From positions 1 through 54,684 of the forward strand of contig JAOPYL010000095.1 in assembly GCA_025964625.1 (NCBI GenBank): 54,684 bases of DNA. Direction: 5' to 3'. The notes under the pieces are model-generated. The model did no database searches and was not told where the DNA came from. It saw only the letters and a program-made list of their open reading frames with translations. Made by a program: the position numbers and the translations under genes. The DNA is from Actinoallomurus sp. GTDB lineage: Bacteria > Actinomycetota > Actinomycetes > Streptosporangiales > Streptosporangiaceae. This document shows positions 18,621-27,160 of this stretch, piece after piece; position 1 is the stretch's first letter, and the number at the start of each line of letters is the position of its first letter.

Positions 18621-20886
18621 GGCGCCGAGCGGGACGTACCGGCTGCAGCTCCGGAAGGGCTTCGGATTCGCGGAGGCAGGGGAGCTGGCCGGCTACCTGG
18701 CCGCCCTCGGGGTCTCCCACGTCTACCTGTCGCCGATCCTGCAGGCCGTTCCGGGCTCCGCGCACGGCTACGACGTCGTGGACCACAGCCGCATCTCGGA
18801 GGATCTCGGCGGTGAGAAGGCGTTCCGGGCCATGGCGGCCCGGATGCACGAGCACGGCCTGGCGATCGTGATCGACCTCGTGCCCAACCACATGGCGATC
18901 CCCACGCCGGAGACCCTCAACATCGCGTTCTGGGACGTCCTGCGCGACGGCCCGGACTCGCCGTACGCCCGGTGGTTCGACATCGACTGGTCGGCCGGCG
19001 GTGTCGTGCTGCCCGTGCTGGGCGCGGCCGGCGACGAGGCCCGGCCCGACGGCGACGTCGTCCGCTACCACGAGCACGTCTTTCCCGCCGGCGGCCACTA
19101 CCGGCTGGGCTACTGGCGCGAGGAGGAGCCGAACTACCGGCGGTTCTTCGACATCTCCACGCTCATCGGACTGTGCGTCGAAGATCGTGAGGTCTTCGAC
19201 CGGACGCACGCCCTTCCGCTCCGGCTGTTCCGGAAGGGGCTGATCGACGGCCTCCGGATCGACCATCCGGACGGCCTCGCCGACCCGCGCGGCTATCTGC
19301 GGAGACTGGCCGAGCACGGCACGTGGGTGGTCGCGGAGAAGATCCTCATCGACGACGAGGAGCTTCCCGCGGACTGGCCGTGCGCCGGGACCACCGGCTA
19401 CGACGCCCTCGGCATGGTCGGCGGGCTCTTCACCGATCCGGCGGGGGAGAAGCCGCTGACCGAGGCGTACACCGCCCTGACCGGCGCACCCGACGACTTC
19501 ACCGAGGTCGAGCGCGAGGCGAAGCGGTTCGCCGCCGAGCGGCTGCTGGTCCCTGAGGTGCGGCGGCTGACGGCGCTGCTGGCCCGCATCCTGCCGGCCG
19601 AGGACGCCGACGCGCTGCGCGAGGTCCTCGTGGAGCTGCTCGTCGCGATGCCCGTCTACCGCACGTACGTCGTCCCCGGCGAAGAGCCGTCCGCCCGGGA
19701 CCTGGAGACCGTCGCCCAGGCCGCCGCCGCGGCCCGTGCCGCCCTGCCCGCGGGCGGCCTCCTCGACAAGGTGGTCCCGCTGGTGCTGGGGCTGGCCGGG
19801 TGTGACCCGCTGCGCGACGAGTTCGCCGTACGGTTCCAGCAGACCTCCGCGCCGATGATGGCCAAGGGCGTCGAGGACACCGCCTTCTACCGCTGGTCAC
19901 GGCTGGCGGCACTGAACGAGGTGGGCGGCGACCCGATCCGGTTCGCGGTGGCGCCGGAGGAGTTCCACGCCTACTGCGAGCGGATGGCCCGCGACCGCCC
20001 GTCGACCATGACGACCCTGTCCACGCACGACACCAAGCGGCAGGAGGATGTCCGTGCCCGGCTGGCCGTGCTCACCGAGCTGCCCGACGAATGGGTCGCG
20101 GCGGTCGGCCGCTGGCGTTCCCGCGCCCCGGACAGCCCACTGGAACCCGATCTCGACTATCTGATGTGGCAGACGATCGCCGGCGCCTGGCCGCTGTCCG
20201 CGGACCGGCTCAAGGAGTACCTCACCAAGGCCATGCGTGAGGCGAAGACCCGCACGTCCTGGGTCGACCAGGACGCCGCCTACGAGGAGGCGGTGCTCGC
20301 CCACGCGGACGCCGTGCTGTCGGACGCGACGCTGACCGCCGACATCGCCGGGTTCGCCGGCCGGCTCGCGCCGTACGCCCGCGTCAACTCCCTCGGGCAG
20401 AAGCTCGTGCAGCTCATCATGCCCGGCGTGCCCGACGTGTATCAGGGGTGCGAGCTCGCCGGGCTGTCCCTGGTCGATCCGGACAACCGGCGCCCGGTGG
20501 ACTACGCCCGCCGCCGTGAGCTCCTCGCCGACCTCGACGCGGGCACCGTCCCGCCCGACCTCGACGCGGAGAAGCTCCTCGTCACGTCGCGGGCACTGCG
20601 GCTGCGCGGCGAACATCCCGGCTGGTTCTCCGGCGGCCATGAGCCGTTGGCCGCCACCGGACCCGCCGCCGACCACGCCCTGGTGTTCCGGCGCGGCGGC
20701 GCGACCATCGTGGCGACCCGGCTGCCCGCCGGCCTCGAACGCCAGGGCGGCTGGGGGACGACGCACCTTCCGCTGCGGGGCGGTCCATGGCGCGACATCC
20801 TCACCGGCCAGTCGTACGGAAGCTCCATCATGCTGAGCGGACTGCTCGGCCTCCTGCCGGTCGCCATCCTGGTCGAGGCGGCATGA
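18613..20886 (+). CDS. treY: Maltooligosyltrehalose synthase
   Basis: A 757-residue GH13 isomerase that turns the reducing-end alpha-1,4 bond of a maltodextrin into the alpha,alpha-1,1 bond of maltooligosyltrehalose. The N-terminal GTYRLQLRKGFGFAEAGELAGYLAALGVSHV pattern (shown in part) and SPILQAVPGSAHGYDVVDHS are specific to TreY. Catalytic residues are Asp217 (GLRIDHPDGLADP) and Glu242 (WVVAEKILID). The MAKGVEDTAFYRW and STHDTKRQEDVRARL blocks also fit. Its GTG lies within the end of treX and its TGA overlaps the treZ ATG. Length is typical. Confidence 0.96.
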
Positions 20887-22604
20887 GGTTCGAGGTATGG
20901 GCCCCTGCCGCCGAGACGGTCGAGGTGGAGGCCGGCGGTGAGCGGCACGCCATGTCGCCTTCCGGGCGGCCCGGGTGGTGGGCGGCGGAGGCCGAAGGCG
21001 ACGACTACGGCTTCGTGCTCGACGGCGAGGGGCCCTTGCCGGATCCCCGCTCGCCCTGGCAGCCGGATGGCGTGCACGGACTGAGCCGGGTCTATGACCA
21101 CGGCCGGTTCCCCTGGACCGACGGCGCCTGGCGGGGACGCCCGCTGGCCGGCAGCGTGCTGTACGAGCTGCACACCGGGACATTCACCCCGGAGGGGACC
21201 TTCGACGCCGCCATCGAACGCCTCGACCACCTGGTGGAGCTGGGCGTGGACGCCGTGCAGCTGATGCCGGTGGCCGCGTTCCCCGGCCGGCACGGCTGGG
21301 GATACGACGGCGTCGACCTGTGGGCCGTGCACGACCCGTACGGAGGGCCGGACGGGCTGAAGCGGTTCGTCGACGCCTGCCACCGGCGCGGGCTGGCCGT
21401 CGTCCTCGACGTCGTCTACAACCACCTCGGGCCGAGCGGCAACTACCTGAGCCGCTACGGCCCGTACTTCACCGACGCGTACAAGACGCCCTGGGGGCCG
21501 GCCGTCAACGTCGACCACGCCGGCTCCGACGAGGTGCGCGCCTTCATCATCGGGAACGCGCTGATGTGGCTGCGCGACTACCACCTGGACGGGCTGCGGC
21601 TGGACGCCGTGCACGCCATCCAGGACCATCGGGCGCTGCACATCCTGGAGGAGCTCGCGGCCGCCGTGTCACGGCTGAAGGCGCAGACCGGCCGGGAGAT
21701 GTTCCTGATCGCCGAGTCCGACCTGGGCGATCCGCGGCTGGTCACGTCACGCGAGGCGGGCGGGTACGGCCTCAACGCCCAGTGGAGCGACGACTTCCAC
21801 CACGCCCTGCACTCGGCGCTCACCGGCGAGCGGCAGGGCTACTACTGCGACTTCGGATCGATGAGCGCGCTGGCCAAGACGCTGACCAGGGCGTTCTTCC
21901 ACGATGGGACGTGGTCGTCCTTCCGAGGAAGGTCACACGGCCGGCCGGTGGACCCGCTGCGGACACCCGGCCACCGCTTCCTCGGCTTCCTGCAGAACCA
22001 CGACCAGGTCGGCAACCGCGCCACCGGCGACCGGATCTCGGCGGCGCTGTCGCTGAGGCTGCTCAAGGTCGGTGCCGGGCTGCTGCTCACCGCACCGTTC
22101 ACGCCGATGCTGTTCATGGGTGAGGAATGGGGCGCCGGCACCCCCTGGCGGTTCTTCACCGACCATCAGGAGCCCGAACTGGCCCGCGCGGTCAGCGAGG
22201 GCCGGCGCCGAGAGTTCGCGAGCCACGGGTGGGATTCGGAGGACGTGCCAGATCCGCAGGACCCGGAGACGTACCGGCGTTCCGTGCTCGACTGGGCCGA
22301 GCAGGGCAAGCCGCGCCACCGTGAGCTGCTCGACTGGTACCGGGCACTGATCGCGTTGCGCCGCGCCTGCCCGGAGCTCACCGATCCTCGGCTGACCGAG
22401 GTGTCCGTCGAGCACGACGAGTCGTGGATCGTCCTGCACCGGGGACCGCTCCGGGTCGTCGCCAACCTGGGGACCGGCCCCGTGCCCCTGCCGGAGGGCG
22501 AGCTGCTACTCGCCTCCGACCCCGCTGTACGGCCCGGCGGAGAGCTCCCCGGTGAGTCGCTCGCCATCCTCCGGACGGCAGGTGCGCCGGTAGATCCCCG
22601 GTGA
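20883..22604 (+). CDS. treZ: Maltooligosyltrehalose trehalohydrolase
   Basis: A 573-residue GH13 enzyme that releases trehalose from maltooligosyltrehalose made by TreY. An N-terminal CBM48-like beta domain (MRFEVWAPAAETVEVE) precedes the barrel. The nucleophile is Asp241 (DGLRLDAVHAI), the acid/base Glu278 (FLIAESDLGD), and FLQNHDQVGNRATGDR holds the third acid. LFMGEEWGAGTPW is another TreZ hallmark. ATG 20883 overlaps the treY stop (ATGA), so a longer upstream reading is rejected. A strong hairpin follows the stop, marking the end of the treXYZ operon. Confidence 0.96.
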   Translation: MRFEVWAPAAETVEVEAGGERHAMSPSGRPGWWAAEAEGDDYGFVLDGEGPLPDPRSPWQPDGVHGLSRVYDHGRFPWTDGAWRGRPLAGSVLYELHTGTFTPEGTFDAAIERLDHLVELGVDAVQLMPVAAFPGRHGWGYDGVDLWAVHDPYGGPDGLKRFVDACHRRGLAVVLDVVYNHLGPSGNYLSRYGPYFTDAYKTPWGPAVNVDHAGSDEVRAFIIGNALMWLRDYHLDGLRLDAVHAIQDHRALHILEELAAAVSRLKAQTGREMFLIAESDLGDPRLVTSREAGGYGLNAQWSDDFHHALHSALTGERQGYYCDFGSMSALAKTLTRAFFHDGTWSSFRGRSHGRPVDPLRTPGHRFLGFLQNHDQVGNRATGDRISAALSLRLLKVGAGLLLTAPFTPMLFMGEEWGAGTPWRFFTDHQEPELARAVSEGRRREFASHGWDSEDVPDPQDPETYRRSVLDWAEQGKPRHRELLDWYRALIALRRACPELTDPRLTEVSVEHDESWIVLHRGPLRVVANLGTGPVPLPEGELLLASDPAVRPGGELPGESLAILRTAGAPVDPR

Positions 22605-22617
22605 GACCTGTTCACCA

Positions 22618-22636
22618 TGCTCGGCGCCGCCGAGCA
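22618..22636 (+). terminator. Hairpin after treZ
   Basis: TGCTCGGC-GCC-GCCGAGCA forms a perfect 8-bp stem with a 3-nt loop 14 nt after the treZ stop. No T-run follows, but actinobacterial terminators often lack one. It lies between treZ and the accD promoter. Confidence 0.5.
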
Positions 22637-22677
22637 GGACCGGCCGGCCGACCTGCTCCGTCCGCTCATGCTGCACG

Positions 22678-22705
22678 TCGACGCCCAGGCGTGACGGGGT
22701 ACAGT
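22678..22705 (+). promoter_or_regulatory. Promoter of a leaderless accD transcript
   Basis: TCGACG (22678-22683, 4/6) and TACAGT (22700-22705) are 16 bp apart. GTG 22713 follows after 7 nt, with no Shine-Dalgarno sequence. Transcription would start at or next to the start codon. Confidence 0.5.
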
Positions 22706-22712
22706 CCCGATC

Positions 22713-24272
22713 GTGACGGAGCACACAATGCAGCCAGCACAGGACGAGCCGGGCCACCCGCACCTGGCCGAACTTCGCGAGACGACCGAGCGCGGCGGCG
22801 CGCCCAAGTACCACGACGCCAACGCCGCCAAGGGGAAGCTCTTCGCGCGGGAGAGGATCCGGCTCCTCGCCGACGCCGGGTCGTTCGTCGAGGACGGGCT
22901 GTACGCCAACGCCCTCGCCCGTGACCTCCCCGCCGACGGCGTCGTCACCGGAACCGCGACGATCGGCGGCCGGCCGGTGGCGCTGATGGCCAACGACTCG
23001 ACGATCAAGGCCGGATCCTGGGGGGCCCGCACGGTCGAGAAGATCATCCGCATCATCGAGCGCGCCTACGCGACGCGGGTGCCAATGGTCTATCTGGTCG
23101 ACTCGGCCGGCGCGAGGATCACCGACCAGGTCGAGATGTTCCCCGGGCGCCGCGGCGCGGGGAAGATCTTCCACACGCAGGTACGCGCGAGCGGCTCGAT
23201 CCCGCAGGTGTGCGCCCTGTTCGGGCCGAGCGCGGCGGGTGGCGCGTACATCCCGGCCTTCTGCGACTTCGTGGCGATGGTCGACGGCAACGCCTCGATG
23301 TACCTCGGCAGCCCTCGCATGGTGGAGATGGTGGTCAAGGAGAAGACCACCCTGGAGGAGATGGGCGGGGCGAAGATGCACTGCTCGGTCTCCGGCTGCG
23401 GGCACTTCCTCGCCAAGGACGAGCCGCAGGCGCTCGACGCCGTGCGCTCCTTCCTGTCCTACCTGCCGTCGAACTGGGAGCAGCGGCCCCCCGCGGCCGA
23501 GCCGCGCGATCCGAAGCCGATCGACCTGCGCACGCTCGTTCCGGCCAGCGAACGGGTCGCCTTCGACATGCGCCGCTACGTCAGGGGCCTGCTCGACGAG
23601 GACTCCTTCTTCGAGATCCACAGCCTGTGGGCGCGCGAGCTGGTCGTGGGCTTCGGGCGGCTGGACGGCCAGGCCGTGGGCGTGGTCGCGAACAACCCGA
23701 TGTTCAAGGGCGGCGTGCTGTTCGTCGACTCCGCGGACAAGGCGACCCGGTTCATCCAGCTGTGCGACGCGTTCAACGTCCCGCTGCTGTTCCTGTCCGA
23801 CGTGCCCGGATTCATGGTCGGCACGGCGGTCGAACGCCAGGGCATCATCCGGCACGGCGCCAAGATGATCACGGCCGTGTCGGAGGCGACCGTGCCGAAG
23901 ATCTCTGTGGTCGTGCGCAAGGCGTACGGTGCCGGGCTCTACGCCATGGCAGGGCCCGGGTTCGAGCCCGACGCCACTCTTGCCCTGCCCACGGCCAAGA
24001 TCGCGGTCATGGGCGCCGAGGCCGCCGTCAACGCCGTCTACTACAACAAGATCATGGCGATCGAGGACGAGCAGGAGCGCGAGGCGTACATCGAGAAGCT
24101 CCGCTCGGAGTACGAGGAGGACATCGACATCGTGCGGCTCGCCGGCGAGCTGGTCGTCGACGCGATCATCGAGCCGGAGGACCTCCGGTCCGAACTTGTG
24201 GCGCGCTTCGCCGCGGCCGGCGGCAAGGATCGCTCGTTCTCGCGCCGGCGTCACGGGGTCACCCCGGTCTAA
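22713..24272 (+). CDS. Acyl-CoA carboxylase beta (carboxyltransferase) subunit
   Basis: A 519-residue AccD/PccB-family carboxyltransferase that moves CO2 from biotin on a partner alpha subunit to an acyl-CoA. The N-half has the oxyanion-type region FGPSAAGGAYIPAFCDF and the C-half the VPGFMVGTAVERQG and AYGAGLYAMAG regions. These form the acyl-CoA and biotin sites of the crotonase-fold dimer. Motifs such as YLVDSAGARITDQ and LEEMGGAKMHCSVSG put it between the propionyl-CoA and methylcrotonyl-CoA carboxylase groups, so substrate is not settled. No biotinylated subunit is encoded alongside; birA is 20 kb upstream. ATG 22728 is an in-frame alternative start. Confidence 0.9.
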   Translation: MTEHTMQPAQDEPGHPHLAELRETTERGGAPKYHDANAAKGKLFARERIRLLADAGSFVEDGLYANALARDLPADGVVTGTATIGGRPVALMANDSTIKAGSWGARTVEKIIRIIERAYATRVPMVYLVDSAGARITDQVEMFPGRRGAGKIFHTQVRASGSIPQVCALFGPSAAGGAYIPAFCDFVAMVDGNASMYLGSPRMVEMVVKEKTTLEEMGGAKMHCSVSGCGHFLAKDEPQALDAVRSFLSYLPSNWEQRPPAAEPRDPKPIDLRTLVPASERVAFDMRRYVRGLLDEDSFFEIHSLWARELVVGFGRLDGQAVGVVANNPMFKGGVLFVDSADKATRFIQLCDAFNVPLLFLSDVPGFMVGTAVERQGIIRHGAKMITAVSEATVPKISVVVRKAYGAGLYAMAGPGFEPDATLALPTAKIAVMGAEAAVNAVYYNKIMAIEDEQEREAYIEKLRSEYEEDIDIVRLAGELVVDAIIEPEDLRSELVARFAAAGGKDRSFSRRRHGVTPV

Positions 24273-24387
24273 AGCTGCGGTGTTTACCTCTCATTAGCGG
24301 GGTTTTGGCATATTCGTAGGAGCTCTACGGCTGGCAAATCGCAGGTCAAGCCCCCTCTACTACGGAGGAAACGTTCTTGAATGGCTC

Positions 24388-24393
24388 TACGAT
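24388..24393 (+). promoter_or_regulatory. -10 element of a leaderless response-regulator transcript
   Basis: TACGAT lies 6 nt before ATG 24400, the same element and spacing as before the acyl-CoA dehydrogenase at 31855. The nearest Shine-Dalgarno-like sequence, GGAGGAA (24364-24370), is too far from this ATG (29 nt) to serve it. Confidence 0.45.
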
Positions 24394-24399
24394 CGGCTC

Positions 24400-25071
24400 A
24401 TGACCTCAGTACTGCTCGCCGAGGACGACACGTCCATCTCCGAGCCTCTCGCCAGAGCGTTGCGGCGGGAGGGATATAACGTCGAAGTCAGTCCCGACGG
24501 TCCGCAGGCCCTCGAACGGGCGCTGGGAGGTGGGGTGGATCTCATCGTGCTCGACCTCGGCCTGCCCGAGCTCGACGGCCTTGAGGTGGCCCGCCGGGTC
24601 CGTGCCGAAGGTCACGGCGTCCCCATCCTCATCCTCACGGCCCGTGCCGACGAGGTGGACACCGTGGTGGGTCTCGACGCCGGCGCCGACGACTACGTCA
24701 CCAAGCCTTTCCGGCTGGCGGAGCTGCTCGCCCGCGTGCGCGCACTGCTCCGCAGGGGCAGCACGGAGACGCCTATCGTGCAGGGGGTGCGGATCGATGC
24801 CGAGTCCCGCCGGGCCTGGATGGGCGACCAGGAGCTGCAGCTCACGACCAAGGAGTTCGACCTGCTGCGGGTGCTCGTCCGTGACGCGGGCAAGGTCGTC
24901 ACCCGTGAGCAGATCATGCGCGAGGTGTGGGACACCAACTGGTGGGGCTCCACGAAGACCCTCGACATGCACATCTCCTGGTTGCGCCGGAAGCTCGGGG
25001 ACGATGCGGGCAGCCCCCGCTACATCACGACCGTGCGCGGAGTCGGGTTCCGCTTCGAGCGTGGCGACTAG
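24400..25071 (+). CDS. OmpR/PhoB-family response regulator
   Basis: A 223-residue two-component transcription factor. The receiver domain (1-118) has the acidic pocket (LLAEDDTS), phospho-acceptor Asp52 (IVLDLGLPELDG), Thr80 (LILTARADE) and Lys102 (DDYVTKPF). The winged-helix effector (130-223) shows LTTKEFDLLRVLVRDAGKVV, DMHISWLRRKLGDD and the final YITTVRGVGFRFE hairpin. The sensor kinase follows after 57 nt, so they form a cognate pair. The signal and targets are unknown; no match to a named actinobacterial system was certain. Confidence 0.94.
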   Translation: MTSVLLAEDDTSISEPLARALRREGYNVEVSPDGPQALERALGGGVDLIVLDLGLPELDGLEVARRVRAEGHGVPILILTARADEVDTVVGLDAGADDYVTKPFRLAELLARVRALLRRGSTETPIVQGVRIDAESRRAWMGDQELQLTTKEFDLLRVLVRDAGKVVTREQIMREVWDTNWWGSTKTLDMHISWLRRKLGDDAGSPRYITTVRGVGFRFERGD

Positions 25072-25128
25072 ATATGTGAACCGGGCGTGATCCGCGGCAT
25101 CGCGTCAGGGTGGAAGAGAGGGACCTCC

Positions 25129-26409
25129 ATGAGGCGACGGCTGCTGCTGTCGACGCTGGCCGTCGCGGTCGTCGCCGTACTCCTGCTCGGCATCCCGCTG
25201 GCGTACTCCACCGAACGGCTCATCTACGACGAGGCGCAGCAGCAGGTCGAGCGGGAGGCGGCGACCGTCGTGGCCGGCGTGAACCTCCGGCAGGAGATGC
25301 GCCAGTCGATCACAGGTGACCAGATCGCCAAGGAGTTCCCCAGCCGTTACATCGTGGTGACGCTGGCCGACGGCTCGGAGATCACGGCCGGGATACCCCC
25401 GGTCAGGGGCGACCACGTGATCACGAAGATGGCGACCAACGATCGCGGCATCCGCGTCCAGGTCTCCCGCGACGCGGGCGACGTGGAGGCCGACGCGTTC
25501 CGGACGTTCCTGCTCATCGGCAGCCTCGTCGCGCTCGGCGTCGGGGTGGCCGTGGGGCTGGCGATGGTGCAGGCCCGGAAGCTGACACTGCCGTTGATCG
25601 ACCTGGCCGAGACCGCCGACCGGCTCGGCTCGGGCAACGCACGGCCACGCCGCCGGCGCTACGGGGTGCCTGAGGTCGACCGGGTGGCGGAGGTGCTGGA
25701 CCGCAGCGCCGTGCGGATCGCCGACCTGCTCGCCGCCAGCCGCGAGTTCGCCTCCGACGCCAGCCACCAGCTGCGCACGCCGCTGACCGCGCTGTCCATG
25801 CGGCTGGAGGAGATGATCGAGGCGGCCGAGTATCCCGACGTCGTGCGGGAAGAGGGCGTGGCGGCGGCCGCGCAGGTGGAGCGGCTCGCCGCGGTCGTCG
25901 AACAGCTGCTCGCCCGGGCCAACCACGACCCGACCGGCGACGCGGTCGCCGTCGGCGTGGACGAGATCGTCACGCAGCAGGTGAAAGAGTGGGAGCCGGT
26001 CTTCCGGCGTGAGGGCCGCAGGCTGGGCATGTCGGGCGTACGGGGGCTGACCGCCGTGGTGAGCCCGGGCGGCCTGTCGCAGATCGTCGCGACCCTCCTT
26101 GACAACTCCCTGGTGCACGGCGACGGCAAGGTCACCATCCACACCAAGGAGACGGCGGCGTCCATCGTCGTGGAGGTCGGGGACGAGGGCGCAGGTGTGC
26201 CGTCCGATCTCGAACGCCGAGTGTTCGACCGGAACGTCAGCGGCCGGCAGGGCACCGGCCTGGGGCTCTATCTCGCGCGTTCGCTGGCCGCCGCCGACGG
26301 CGGGCGGCTGGAGCTGGTGCGGTCCCGCCCGGCGGTCTTCGCGGTGTTCCTGCGCAAGCGCGAAGAGGCGCTGCTCGCCAAGGAACGGGTGGTCAGCGGG
26401 CCCGCCTGA
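25129..26409 (+). CDS. Sensor histidine kinase, partner of the upstream response regulator
   Basis: A 426-residue membrane kinase. A first membrane helix (about 5-24) and a second (about 125-147) flank an extracytoplasmic domain of about 100 residues. A HAMP-like linker follows. The dimerisation domain has phospho-acceptor His213 (SDASHQLRTPLTAL). The ATPase domain has the N box LLDNSLVHG, the D box GDEGAGVP and the G box GTGLGLYLAR. I chose ATG 25129 because AGAGGG lies just upstream and the charged MRRRLLL leads straight into the membrane helix; GTG 25087 would add 14 residues. Its 3' end overlaps the convergent gtrA-like gene by 17 bp. Confidence 0.92.
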   Translation: MRRRLLLSTLAVAVVAVLLLGIPLAYSTERLIYDEAQQQVEREAATVVAGVNLRQEMRQSITGDQIAKEFPSRYIVVTLADGSEITAGIPPVRGDHVITKMATNDRGIRVQVSRDAGDVEADAFRTFLLIGSLVALGVGVAVGLAMVQARKLTLPLIDLAETADRLGSGNARPRRRRYGVPEVDRVAEVLDRSAVRIADLLAASREFASDASHQLRTPLTALSMRLEEMIEAAEYPDVVREEGVAAAAQVERLAAVVEQLLARANHDPTGDAVAVGVDEIVTQQVKEWEPVFRREGRRLGMSGVRGLTAVVSPGGLSQIVATLLDNSLVHGDGKVTIHTKETAASIVVEVGDEGAGVPSDLERRVFDRNVSGRQGTGLGLYLARSLAAADGGRLELVRSRPAVFAVFLRKREEALLAKERVVSGPA

Positions 26410-26962
26410 CCGGACCGGCGGCGACCGGGCCGGCCGCGGGCACGTGACCGGCCGTCTCCTTGGGCTCGGGGGCGGCGGCTCCGGCCGGCTCGTCCTGGGC
26501 CTCCGGCAGGCCCGTGTGCGGGTCGACGGGCGGCACGGTCGGAGGCAGGAAGACCCATTTCTTGTACGCCCAGAAACGGAACAGCGTCGCGATGGCCGTG
26601 CCGACGACCTGGGACGCGTTGAACGCCACGCCGTTCTGCATGCCGAGGACGTAGTAGGTGAAGCCGATGAACGCCCAGGTGATCACCAGGCCGACGCCGT
26701 TGAAGACGAAGAAGAGGACGTACTCGCGGCCGAGGCCGGTGGTGTCCCGGTGCCGGAAGGTCCAGAAGCGGTTCGCGAAGTAGGAGAACGTCGTCGCGAC
26801 CACCGTGCCGATGCCGAACGACGTCAGCGGCCCCATGCCGACGCCGAGGTGAAGCGTGTTGGAGATGCCGATCGTGATGACGAAGTTCAGGATGCCGATC
26901 ACGCCGAACTTCGCCAGCTCGTGAACGAGATAGGCGAATTGTCGGTAAAATTTTAGGGCCAT
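26393..26962 (-). CDS. GtrA-family membrane protein
   Basis: A 189-residue protein with four membrane helices (about 15-37, 45-65, 78-100 and 105-127) in the GtrA pattern (FGVIGILNFVITIGISN, FSYFANRFWTFRHR, RFWAYKKWVF). A proline/alanine-rich cytoplasmic tail of about 50 residues follows. GtrA-like proteins act in moving or presenting lipid-linked sugars for cell-surface glycans. In mycobacteria a GtrA protein (Rv3277) lies by purK, as here. ATG 26962 is preferred; GTG 26968 is two codons upstream and better spaced from GAAAGG. The gene ends inside the end of the histidine kinase gene. The 198-nt gap upstream holds the divergent start region shared with the acyl-CoA dehydrogenase, with no clear operator. 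Confidence 0.9.
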   Translation of the reverse strand: MALKFYRQFAYLVHELAKFGVIGILNFVITIGISNTLHLGVGMGPLTSFGIGTVVATTFSYFANRFWTFRHRDTTGLGREYVLFFVFNGVGLVITWAFIGFTYYVLGMQNGVAFNASQVVGTAIATLFRFWAYKKWVFLPPTVPPVDPHTGLPEAQDEPAGAAAPEPKETAGHVPAAGPVAAGPVRRAR

Positions 26963-27160
26963 TCTCACGAAGCGAGACCTTTCGTTCGGGGTCGCGGCTC
27001 GCGCATCCTCGGCAGGACCGCAACTCTCCCTACCCCCGGCACGACGAGGATAGACGGCTTTCGTGGCAGCATGTGCCTGAGGTCCTCGATTCTGGCAGCC
27101 GCCGACCGCGGCCGCCCGGGTTCCAGGGATCCGGCTCATGTCTCTCCGACCGAGGTGACC

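Noticed and set aside
24254-24266. CGGGG-TCA-CCCCG hairpin at the end of the acyl-CoA carboxylase gene as a terminator
   Set aside because: The 5-bp stem is inside the last codons and is not followed by a T-run.
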